Below, in pieces: positions 45,440-55,354 of a DNA stretch of 64,000 bases. The notes under the pieces were generated by a model. The model ran no database searches, had not been told where the DNA came from, and was given only the letters and a program-made list of their open reading frames with translations. How positions within the stretch are numbered: the stretch's first letter is position 1; the number at the start of each line of letters is the position of its first letter. The stretch is from Hyparrhenia diplandra (lineage: Eukaryota; Streptophyta; Magnoliopsida; Poales; Poaceae), in the NCBI GenBank assembly GCA_015847255.1, contig JADLZK010008783.1, positions 110,348 to 174,347 of the forward strand. The letters are read 5' to 3'. The translations under genes and the position numbers were made by a program.

Positions 45440-46630
45440 CCGATCCGTAGGCACTCCTAAGGAAGAACAGGTCTCGTGCCGCTTCTTCTTTGGCCGAACC
45501 CGACAGTCGAGACCGACATCCCCGCATCAACCGCATCTCAAGCTATGGCTCCGGGAGTCGCCGCGCGATTTTCTCTATTTCCCGCCGCCACCAACGTCCC
45601 ACGGGCGTGGTGAATGTGGCGACAAGAACTTTGAAGCGCTAAGACTGGCTGATCACCATGGTGCGTGCGATCCATTCGTGGACTCGCCTAGCGAGGACGC
45701 CAACTCATCTCTAACACTTCCTTTGAGTCAGGCGACACAATCGATCATCAAGGACGCCGAACCGGACGTCATCAGCCCGCTTTGTTTCCTTTCTCCTCGT
45801 GGGGAAGGCTAAACAATGGTTCTACAAGGACAAGGAAGTAGTAAAGACGTGGGCCAAGTGTCGCCGGGCGTTCGCTAAGTTCTTCCCATGGGCAAAACCA
45901 ATGCCCTGGCGAGGGGAAGGATCGCCAATTTCAAGCCAGAACATCAATGGAACCCATTCCGGAGGCGCGGGAAAGGCCGCAAGAATATATTCTAGCATGC
46001 CCGCACCACGGATGGAGAGCGGCTAGTGCTCTTAACTTCTACAATGGTCTCACGGCCATATCAAAGGGGCACCTAGACGTCGCCGGCGGTGGCGCATTCT
46101 TATCTCTCACCATAGATCAGCAACAGTACGATCGACAAAATGGTGGCAAATCGAGCCGGGGAGAAGATGTAACCCTAGCCAAAACACAAAAAGGTATGCA
46201 TACCGTGAAGGAGGCGGATATGCTTGCCGCAAAAATGGATCTATTGGCGAAGAAGCCGGAGGAGCGCAAAGACCTGGACTCTACCTACCCAGCGACGCCG
46301 GTTTACGCCACGAATGCTCACATGACCCGTGAGACGTGTGGTGGAGTTGGCCACTTTCAGGGGATAATCGCCTGGAGACCCCGAGAAGAAGCTGCCTTCA
46401 TCAACAACAAGAGCGGGTATCGCCAACCTCAGCAAGGTCGAAACAAACCAAATTCGAGCCACCATTCCAAAGCAAACGGGGGTACAACTCCAACTACAAA
46501 CGGCCGTCATTGAAGGACCTGCACCGGGCCAAGCCAAGATTAACGAAAAATCTCACCAAAAAGATGAGCCATCAAGACAAGATCCTTGAAGGAGTAAATA
46601 ATAAGCTCGAAGGGTTGACATCACCGTGAA
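45440..46630 (+). pseudogene. Gag of the Athila/Tat-like element (frameshifted)
   Basis: Conserved Gag peptides are spread over the three frames: GKAKQWFYKDKEVVKTWAKC then RRAFAKFFP (near 45800-45890), YILACPHHG and NFYNGLTAISKGHLDVAGGG AFLSL (near 45980-46110). They match the retrotransposon-gag region of plant Athila/Tat elements, which forms the particle shell. Breaks fall every 50-100 codons, often where CAG or CTG would be expected. The region follows the primer-binding zone by about 200 bp. Confidence 0.75.
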
Positions 46631-46820
46631 GAAGAACCAACTCGGCTTCAATAAGATGATAGAAACACGGTGGCCCGGTGCGCCAAAGTACCGACATTAA
46701 CGACTTCGGGAGGATCCCGTGGCAACCCGAGGTCCCGCACGAGCCTCGCTAACATGATATCTCTAAGGCTCGCCCCAACCCGATGAGCTAAAGAAGATCC
46801 CTCGTGGAGCTCGCCATTCA

Positions 46821-47160
46821 TTGCCAAGAAGGGCGACCCCGGACGCCCGCTTATCACCGTGCTATTGGCCCCACACCTTCGTCAATGCATTCCGTGACCT
46901 AGGGGCCAGTATCAATGTGATGTCCAAGGCCACCTTCAACAAAATCCATGGAGGAACACCTCACGCCAACTTCGTCCTCCAAATGGCGAGATCAATCAAC
47001 AAGGCGGCCGAGGGAATACTCGAAGACGTGCTAGTCAAAATACGCATGTAATACATCCCCGTAGATTTTGTGATTACGGATATGGGCCCATCGGAGAATG
47101 CGTCTCTCCTCCTCAGGGGAGACCGTTTCTCTATCTGACCAAAGCCGATATATCCGCATG
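46821..47160 (+). pseudogene. Aspartic protease region of the Athila/Tat-like element
   Basis: The peptide DLGASINVMSKATFNKI (near 46897) has the DxGA active-site form of this lineage (DLGAS). It is followed by LQMARSINKAAEGILEDVLV and, in another frame, VDFVITDMGPSENASLLLR, the second conserved block. The catalytic Asp is present, but the frame is broken twice. Reverse transcriptase would normally follow but does not: the sequence passes into AT-rich DNA at about 47340. Confidence 0.75.
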
Positions 47161-47339
47161 GGGAAAGGATTCATAGTCTTCCACGCCGAGAGTAAGGCGG
47201 TAAAAGTGCCCATTCATCTATAAAACAACAAGACACGGGTATCATCATCATCGAAACCGGTGTGGAGTGTTGAAGGATCGACTCGAAACCCCAGGGCGGT
47301 GTGCTTCCCCCGAAGCATAACGAGGGGAGAGTCGACAGT

Positions 47340-47640
47340 CGACTATAAATAACCCGCCCCTTTAAAAAAAAAAAAAATGAGGTATATTTTTAAAATATAT
47401 ATATATATTTTTATTATCAAAACAAACAAAAAAAATATTTGTTACATAAAATCTATAAGTAAATATTTTCGAAAACTAAAACAAAAAGTCTTTTATAAAT
47501 AAAATAAATTCTTTCATAAAAAAATAAATAAAAAAAATATATTTCCTACATAAAAAAGTATAAAAAATATATATTTTTAAAATAATTTTTCTATCTAAAA
47601 ATAAATTTATATTTGAAAATTTTTTGGAGAAATTCAAAAG
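47340..47640. other. Strongly AT-rich gap replacing pol
   Basis: This tract consists of A runs, T runs and 'tatatat' blocks and lies between the protease and the second promoter-like region. No coding potential is present. A TATA-like 'gactataaataaccc' precedes it at 47342. Confidence 0.6.
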
Positions 47641-47850
47641 GGGAGAAAACGGTCGAACAAATAAAGAAACAACGACCCACGAACTTTTCGCGGACCGTTG
47701 TGCACGCCTCGCCAAAGCACGGCGGAACGTTTGCCGGGTGGTGCGCTACAAGCACCCCAAGGTGCGCCCCGCACACCCTCAGTTGCCCGCCAGCGAGGCC
47801 CCCTTCGCCAACGGCTCCCTGGCCGGGTGGCCCCCGCCCGTTGGCTCGGC

Positions 47851-47859
47851 TATAAATAG
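47851..47859 (+). promoter_or_regulatory. Internal TATA box upstream of the ORF1-like frame
   Basis: 'ggctataaatagcccg' lies about 200 bases upstream of the ATG at 48055 and is followed by a C/T-rich leader ('ctctttctcactctcacact'), like a plant promoter and 5' UTR. It resembles the LTR promoter context rather than internal retrotransposon DNA. Confidence 0.5.
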
Positions 47860-48054
47860 CCCGAAAGCACCGGTGTGAGAGCACCCACCTCTCATTTTCA
47901 CTCTTTCTCACTCTCACACTCTCTCCCACTTGCTCTACACTTCATTTTCTCCACCAAAAACATTGTCTTAAAGCAAGAACATGGGTGTGAAAGTTCATAC
48001 TTTCATCTAACCCTTGCACACCCAAGTCTTGCTCAATCGTTTTTGCAAAGAGCC

Positions 48055-49600
48055 ATGAAGAAAGCCGGGAAGATTTTCAACGGGTTGAGGCGATCGTCAA
48101 GACATAGCTCACGACAAACAAGCACAAGCTCCGCCCCAACTTCGACGATCTCAAGGCTCCCCATGCAAGAAAACGCCGCACCCGTCGGGGAGGAAGAAGC
48201 TCAAGCTCCCCCGACAATCGATGAAGCCGACGCCGCCGTACCTCGACATCCGTGGAGATGGGAGATGCAAGCATATCTCCTACTCAAGGACCGTGTGTCC
48301 AAAGACACGCCCGAATCGACTCCCGAGCTCCTCGAACAAACAGGTATGGATGATGAATTCCCTATCCTTTGAGAGCAATCGGGTGGCAGGGATATTCCCC
48401 TCTTGAGGAGGAAGGTTCACGCCCCCGACAATCCGGTTCTTATGCACACTAGTAGAGGACAAGCTAGGAATTTCTTTCCGCCTCTTTGGTCAACTTTATC
48501 ATGTTACATGGGCGGATCTAGCTCGTCACTGGGGTTTCAGCTATAGATGTGCATTAGACATAGATGCTGCTCTTCCCGGCTTTGTTAGGAATCACTTTTG
48601 GGAGGAGATATCCGGTGCTCATGAGGCCGGTACCTTCAAACCTCGCCACTCCACGAGATCCAAAGACCCATCACCGAGATATATCCATCAATTTGGATCT
48701 CGCCGACTTTTGTTTCCTAGACAACGTGGTTAGATGGGTGAATGAAATTGAATTGAAATTACTCTATGCTATTGTCCACAAGGAGAAAGTAGCTCCAGTG
48801 GTAGAGATGTGCAGGAACTTTTTATATATTATCACGAAAGTTGCCGCTCCTCCGCCACCGCACATCCCTTATCACACGCCGCTTCGCATTGGAGCTTTGG
48901 ATAATCGGCCAGATAGAGTACATTTCCACACCCAGTGATTTTTTGACCGCTATGCGCAGCCTTGTGTGCGGGGGCATTTAATTAAGATTTTACCATCCGC
49001 GAAGCTTGGTCATCTTTTCCTGGCTATGCAACTATAGTTCTGGTTACCTAACCCGGACTTACAGTTGTATAAAAGCCGTACTAATATTTGAGCTCGAGAT
49101 CTGGCTGATAGCTTGCGCAGAAAGATACCCCCTATCGGCCTCACGCAGCTGTCGAGAGACCCGGAGGTCCATCCTCTTCCCATGGGCCCTACTTCACGCC
49201 ACGACCACGACCCACGGCCTTACACCGATGTTCCGTGCAAGATGGCCTTATCCTATGGGGACCCTAGGGTAATACCCGGTATGATCCTAGGTGGGAGCCG
49301 CCGCCTCGCATTAACGTACAACCGGTAGAGTGGCCTCAAGAAGATACAAAGAAAGATGGAGGGCCAACAGATTTGACGTTGACGACGGCTCCGACGATAT
49401 GCCCCCACCAAATTAAAGATGTGCAGCCACCACAAGGGGTGGAGGCTATCGGTATCCAAAGCCGCAAAGACCTCGACGTCCAAGACTAGGAACATTGAGC
49501 ACACGCTCAATACCCATGTGCAAAACACCGCATGGCGCTAGAACCGGGAGCAGAGTCGCCAGAGATGGACCCAATTGGAGTCCAACATGGCTACCGCAAC
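48055..49600 (+). pseudogene. Athila ORF1-like protein (broken)
   Basis: The frame opens at the ATG at 48055 (MKKAGKIFNGLRRSSRHSSR) and runs 105 codons. It continues in other frames: WADLARHWGFSYRCALDIDA then ALPGF, FWEEISGAHEAGTFKP, SRRLLFPRQ, VNEIELKLLYAIVHKEKVAP and a C-terminal part to about 49600. This is the protein of unknown function described as Athila ORF1 in plant Ty3/gypsy elements and their non-autonomous relatives. At least four frame changes are needed, so it is not functional as given. Position after an own TATA-like box suggests separate expression in an intact relative. Confidence 0.65.
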
Positions 49601-50260
49601 GCACGTGAGGAAGCATTCTCAAGGTACCAAGGCTTCGATCTCGATCAAGAGGCCTCCGTGATAGCTTGGGGTTGGACCCCCACTGGTATTATTGCATTGC
49701 ATATTTACTTTCATCAAATTTTATTTTATTTTAGCATGTTTAAATTTCAAAGAATCTTGCATTCTTCTAAAAAAAAAAACCAAAAATAGAATAAGTAGCT
49801 CTTCTATGTGCCTTAGTGCTTATATATATGAGCTATGAAAAATGTTTAGTCTTAGTCCCTTGTTGAAATGATGAATAGTTGCTCTGCCTTATGTTTCACC
49901 CGTGCCTAGTTTATAATTCGAATTTCTCTAAAGTTTGAGTTTAGTGGCTAAGTCTAAAAACTCATCCCGAAAAACCCGATTCATGTGGGTTGCATAGGCT
50001 CTATCTAGTCTAAGTTGTTGCCAAGTATGATATGGTACAAATGGATTTGCTATGATTTCGCCCAAAAAGAGAAACTTGACATCCGGGGAATCTACTTTGA
50101 AAGAAAAGAGAAATAATATGGGCTATGCTAAAAAAAGAGAAATGAGATGAAAAATGGACAAGTGTCCGAGGGCGAGTTGGGCCCACATCTAAAAAAAAAA
50201 AAAAAGAAGAAAGAGAGGAAATAAAAGACAAAAGTCTAGGGTGAGTAGAGCCCACCTCTC

Positions 50261-50263
<3 letters not shown>
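49601..50263. other. Non-coding internal part of the 10.4-kb element
   Basis: The sequence is AT-rich with several A runs ('aaaaaaaaaaaccaaaaa' type near 49770 and 50190). No domain or RNA gene was recognised. It ends at the TA microsatellite. Confidence 0.45.

Positions 50264-50346
<83 letters not shown>
50264..50346. repeat. (TA)n microsatellite, about 83 bp
   Basis: It is an uninterrupted alternating A/T run. Frames through it yield a Tyr-Ile repeat that is not a protein. A second block of the same kind lies at 51939-51991. Confidence 0.97.
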
Positions 50347-50349
<3 letters not shown>

Positions 50350-51936
50350 TGAATTTTCTTACACCCATGTTTTCTATCCACCTAGGGAGTTTTTCAGATA
50401 CCATGCCGATCTCTTCCACGTGCCTAAGGATGGATAGATTAGATTTGAGCATTTAATTTAAAGAACCACGTGGAGTTTCCCGTGCCTTGCCATTTTAGGA
50501 TATGAGAGGACCACGTTGATGCCATGCATGGCCGTTGGGGCTGTGGTCCCGGCGTACTGCCGCACCCTGTGTATGGACACCGGTATGGCGTGGGTGCCAT
50601 CTCGGGTGCTGCTAGACACAACTTGCCACCTGTCGGAGTACCGTACAAAGTACGGGGCAAATACGATACCATGGTCGTAGTATTTCTGTTTTACTGGGCT
50701 CCAGATGTATGCAAGCTATTTTCGACTATTTGGACGTTGGATGTGTGTCCCAGCTTACTGGTATGTGTTACTATTTACGTGGCGGCATCTTATTATTACC
50801 GCCCCTTGCATGGCACAACGTGTGTCACTCATTCACTCATAGGAAGCAGCCAAGCGGTTCGATCGATGGGTGCATGTTGTTTTCTCTGACATACACTGCA
50901 TTTTCGGATAACCCATGTGAGACTGTTGCTCAGCGGCCAAGGATACCAGTCGTCCAATTAAGAATCGCTCTTCGCGTACTGATTTCGACTTCCGAAATCG
51001 GTCTCGTCGTACTTAGTTGATACACGCATGCGCAATGAATGAATGTAACATATACTAGTAGGATTGCAATAATTATGTCACCCTTAATTGTATGTTATCT
51101 TAATTTGTCGTTGCTAAAATATAGTCAGTGCTCATATTTGTCCAAATCTCACCATTCCTATGTGTGGGGTCTACATGTTACAAATTTTTAAGCTTCAAAA
51201 CAAAGTCGTATCTTAATTTGCAGATTAGTCGAGACAAACATCATGGTGAAAACCATTTGCTACTCAAAACTTACTGAAAGAATATCATAGAAAAACTGAA
51301 AAGTACTCAGTTTGCTTGCATGACGGTGCTTTATTGTAGTGTAATGAGAGTGACGTGTGTGGACAGAGGTGAGAGAAATGTGAATATGTTGTCTTTGGCG
51401 ACACGAGAAGCTAGCTGTGCATGTGCCTGTATTTTGTAGGTCTACCCATTTTTTTTTTTTTTTGATAATGATGATCACGGGAAGGACTAGCAGGTCTTGG
51501 TGAGAGGGAATAGGTGAGAGAAATATGAGGGTGAGAGGGAATAGGTGAGAGAAATATGAGGGGAGGGGTCCGTCACACAGCTGTACTGTCACACGCGCTT
51601 CTGCACATTTGGTTCTAGACACATGGAGCCAAAAGAAGCTTGCAGTGTGGCAGCTGGCGGCAGTGCGGTGCTGCCTCCTCCGCACCCCCGCACCCATGTC
51701 CCTAACAAAAAGCGTCTAGCAGTACGCCAGGAAGCGGCCGGGCCCGGCTGCCAGTGAGGAAAAGAGAGGAGGGAGGCGGGTGCTGGTGGGGCCATGCAGT
51801 ACGCTATGGGGTTGGTTTGTTCCGGTCCATACTGCTGGCCACTTTTGTGTGCCCAGAAACTGTCTGGACAATTTCAGGGGAGGATAGAGAGTATCGGTGG
51901 GGGATAAAAAACACCCGAGCAAGCAGGATATTTCCC

Positions 51937-51938
<2 letters not shown>
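50347..51938. other. 1.6-kb segment bracketed by two TA microsatellites
   Basis: Its base composition differs from the retroelement around it, with many intact CAG/CTG triplets. A 31-bp unit, 'gtgagagggaataggtgaga...', is tandemly doubled at about 51503-51562. A 15-T run lies at 51451. No gene or inverted ends were recognised. Confidence 0.55.

Positions 51939-51991
<53 letters not shown>
51939..51991. repeat. (AT)n microsatellite, about 53 bp
   Basis: It is a pure alternating run, partner of the block at 50264-50346. Confidence 0.97.
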
Positions 51992-51992
<1 letters not shown>

Positions 51993-52330
51993 CAATAAAG
52001 CCCATACTTTCTCGAAAAATAAATAATCTAACTAAATAAATCCCGGATAAAAAGTTGATCAAAAGGATGAATGATAAGTATTTCGTTATAACCGTTTCTA
52101 TCTGCAAGAACCGCCAAGACTTTGAGAAAAGCTAAAAAGCCCTGCTACGATGAAAGGTAATAAAGGGTGGGAAAAAGATGTGCCATTTTATTCAAACTCT
52201 AGTAGAAAATCTTATTATAACCCCTCGGCACTTGTGAAACATAATCGCATAGTAGCAACTCCCCGATCAACAAATTAAGTATTTATCTTTTTTGCTCGAG
52301 GACGCCAAGAAAAGGTAAGCTTGGGGAGTT

Positions 52331-54009
52331 TGTTGACGGTGAACCAACGACATATTTTTCCCGTCAACTTACTACCATAAAGGGAGTAAAACTATACATT
52401 TTATACTCATATACATTTATCACTAATAAAATTCCACTTGTAGTGTCTAGTATTTTATTTTGCAGATTTATAATAAAAGCAAGTGAAAAATCGACCAAAG
52501 TACGCCATCCGTGGAAGCGCATTATTGCAAAATACAAGCCCGTGAGCAAATCGACCCAAAACATCAAAATTGGGCGAGCCAAGCCCCGCCCATAACTTTT
52601 CAAGACGAAGGAAGACACCCCACCGAGACCCCGGCCAAAGCCGAGCCTGGGGGGGTGCGCACACCACCTGGTGCGGCCGCTCCTCCCCGAGGCGGTTTCG
52701 GCCCAGCCTCGGGAGGCGGTTCATGCACCGCCAAATGGGGGTTATCGACATGGGATGGTCGGTTTGCTCGATTAGGAGGGTTTACCACGCCGATTTTGGT
52801 GTAAATTAGCACTTAGGCCCCTCCTCCAAGTGTATAAGTAGTCCCCCCTCTCTTTCTCTCTCAACACACACCACTTGGAGTCCAAAGAAACCAAAGCAAT
52901 CTTCCCTCTCTACCACCTCTACCCTCTCTCTTCTTCTACTTCTTCTTTCTTCTTCTTCTTAGTTCTTGGTTAGCACTTGGAGTAGAAGAGCTACAAGGAG
53001 GGCTTGTCTCCTAGAAGAAAGTGCCTTGGTAATATATCTTCTCAATGGAGCATTCTTCTATTTGCAAGTCCTATATCTATGTTCTTGGCCTAACTTATGA
53101 ACTAGAGTATAGTCTTGTTCATGTTCTTGTGTTGGTATATGAACTAGCATATAGTTTACATATCATAATCTTGACATGTTCATCTCAGTTCTTCATTGAT
53201 CATCATATGCCTAACTTGATTAGAGGTGGGATATCGGTTCGTTGTTCCTTCGGTTTGCTCTTGTTCTAGTCCGTCCATTCGACGAGTGGGGATCCCTGGG
53301 GAACAAGAGTAGTGCTCGATATGCGGCATGGTGCCCGTGTATTACGACACCTGCGCGAATATGAGAGCATGCCACGGTTGAGGGGGTAGGCGGCCGGGTC
53401 GTGACAAGCCTTGACCGCCCCTTGAAATCCCTCCACGCTCGTATGTCTTTGTAGGAGTTAAGTAAATGCCTCGGTAGGAAGCAGACTTCCGTGATGGGGT
53501 CTCCTGTGTATCCTAGACCTAACCATGCCTAGATCGGTTTGCATATAATCCTAACTATTCATTTGTATGGCCATGACTAGATACATTAGAATTACTCCAT
53601 TAGGTTATTCATTTATTCTTTATCTATTTTCTTTATTCTTTTGCTGGTGGATTCTTAAGTGTGTGTCACACTATCCATAAACCATTATTGCTTACCCCGT
53701 TATGAACAATTTGGTCTAAGCAAACACATGTTCCTCTATTCGAGATGCCATGCTAATAATCACATGCCTTCCTTTGGGAAAATATAAATAACGATACCTC
53801 GAATACTTCGGGTGAAATGCTACAATGATAGATCCGCGGCGCGGATGATGAAATATCTAAGATGGCAAGATCTATCCCGCTGATAGTCCCGTTTAGATCA
53901 CCGACATGGTGGTTTCACTTTCGGGAATGTCACGCGCATTTTCGGGCGCCGTTATTGGGGATGAGTTTTATACCGCTTTCCTTTGATTGGCGCTTAAGAA
54001 ATGTCAACA
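52331..54009 (+). repeat. 3' LTR of the 10.4-kb element
   Basis: It is preceded by the polypurine-like 'cttggggagtt'. It matches 43565-45250 throughout, with the same TATA-like 'gtgtataagtag' near 52832 and the same terminal ATGTCAACA. Confidence 0.9.
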
Positions 54010-54013
54010 GATG

Positions 54014-54583
54014 TGTTGGTCGATTTAAACCGCTTAAATGCTTACAAAATCGCGCTTGTATTTCCACCAAAATTGAGTGCTAATTCGACGGTAGGGAAGA
54101 TATTGTGCCTTATTGGCGACGAATTTGATGATCGGACCACATTATCCGCAAAATGCCATCCGTTGAAGAAAACCGACGGCCGGTGGCGTTGGGGATGCGG
54201 TGGCAAATGTCACCGGATGCGCTTCCGGGAGCTTGGGCGGAGGAGACCATTCGCCAGAGATCATCGCGGCCGAGCCGGGCGAGCGTGGAAGTTAGAATCC
54301 GAGGTCCGGCGCGAGCTCAGCCGGAGCACGCCGGCCCCCCGTCCCCGTCGTGCACCCGTGTTCCGCACCAAACCGACAACGTTGCCCCACTATGACGCAT
54401 CCCCCGGGCGCAAGAGGGTCTGCTCCACCTCCGCATGCCAATGTTCCCTAACCTTGCTTAGAAGAAGGCTTGTTGACGCCCGAGGAATGCCGGTACCCGA
54501 TGCTCTATTAAAGATCGAATTGATGAATGGTATCGCCTCCATGGCATCGACTATCGGCAAATGAGGATGAATTGATTGAATGG
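54014..54583 (+). pseudogene. Zinc-finger gene exon 2 region, unit C
   Basis: It continues the gene interrupted at 43564. It is collinear with unit A 6930-7496 and ends before a GTGAGC donor at 54584. The conserved helical segment is badly damaged: where unit A reads EIIAAELAEQRKLESEV, several frames are needed here. Many differences are CTGG to CCGG or loss of CAG, unlike the well-kept sequence after 57576. Function of this copy is excluded by the retrotransposon and these breaks, if real. Confidence 0.7.
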
Positions 54584-54652
54584 GTGAGCTTGTTACCCTC
54601 ATTTTTTTTCCTGTCTGTACTAATATATATGCAACTTAAAAATCTAAAAATA

Positions 54653-54780
54653 TTGCATTGTTCAAGATTGGTGTGTCCTTTTACTAAATACGAGAATGCT
54701 AGACTTTAAATTATCCGCACATTAAAAATAATTTCGTCTAGCATTTGGTAAAAGGACACACCAATATTGAACAAAGGCAA
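54653..54780. repeat. Intronic foldback hairpin, unit C copy
   Basis: It occupies the same place relative to exon 2 as in units A and B. The arms start 'ttgcattgttcaagattggt' and end 'aaaggcaa', with 'tttcgtctagcattt' in the right arm. One inner arm position has decayed ('gctagactttaaat'). Confidence 0.8.
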
Positions 54781-55354
54781 CATTTCTCTCGCACATTAAC
54801 TGAAAATTCGTTTAATCTTTAAAAAAATAGTAATTTTGTTAGCAATTATGTATCTCCCAAGTATTAATTCTTTTTCTTGAAGCCAGCCATGATCAACTTA
54901 TGAAACAATCTTTTGAGCATTATTTTTCATCTTCCTATCTTAGGACTAGAGACCAAGTATGCCATTGGTTTGCTTTACGCATTTTTTCATATAATGAAAA
55001 ACCATTAATGTGACCTCCTTCAGTTCCAGATTACAGTTCACTTAGGCTTAAGTCAAACCTTTCTAATCTTGACCATGTATTTACAAAAATGAAAAAAAAA
55101 TATTCCAAATAAATGCTCTATCAATTTCATGGAAAATTTAATGGAACTGGTTTGATGTTTTAGATATTGCTGCATTTCATGTAAACTTCGTCAAAGTTGT
55201 ACATGGATGACTTAAGATAAAACCAAAGTAAACTATAATGTGTAAAGACCATCCGGAATAGCGCCACCGCAAATATTAGATTGTGGGATTTTAATAATTA
55301 ATCCATCCTATAATAGAGTAATAGTGAAGCTTCACAATTTTAGGGTAATGTTTT

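Larger units (their letters stand above)
43565..54009 (+). mobile_element. 10.4-kb Athila/Tat-like LTR retrotransposon, no RT/integrase
   Basis: Two LTRs (43565-45250 and 52331-54009) start TGTTGACGG and end ATGTCAACA, and GATG flanks both sides (43561-43564 and 54010-54013). After the 5' LTR comes 'tggcgccgttgccgagga', the usual start of the internal region in grass elements of this lineage. A purine-rich 'cttggggagtt' precedes the 3' LTR. The internal order is gag, protease, an AT-rich gap where pol would stand, then an Athila ORF1-like frame. I saw no reverse transcriptase, RNase H or integrase motif, so mobilisation would need another element. It splits the unit C zinc-finger gene. Confidence 0.9.

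Noticed and set aside
50189..50452. Open frames with long Tyr-Ile runs
   Set aside because: They are translations of the TA microsatellite; the same holds at 51804-52107.
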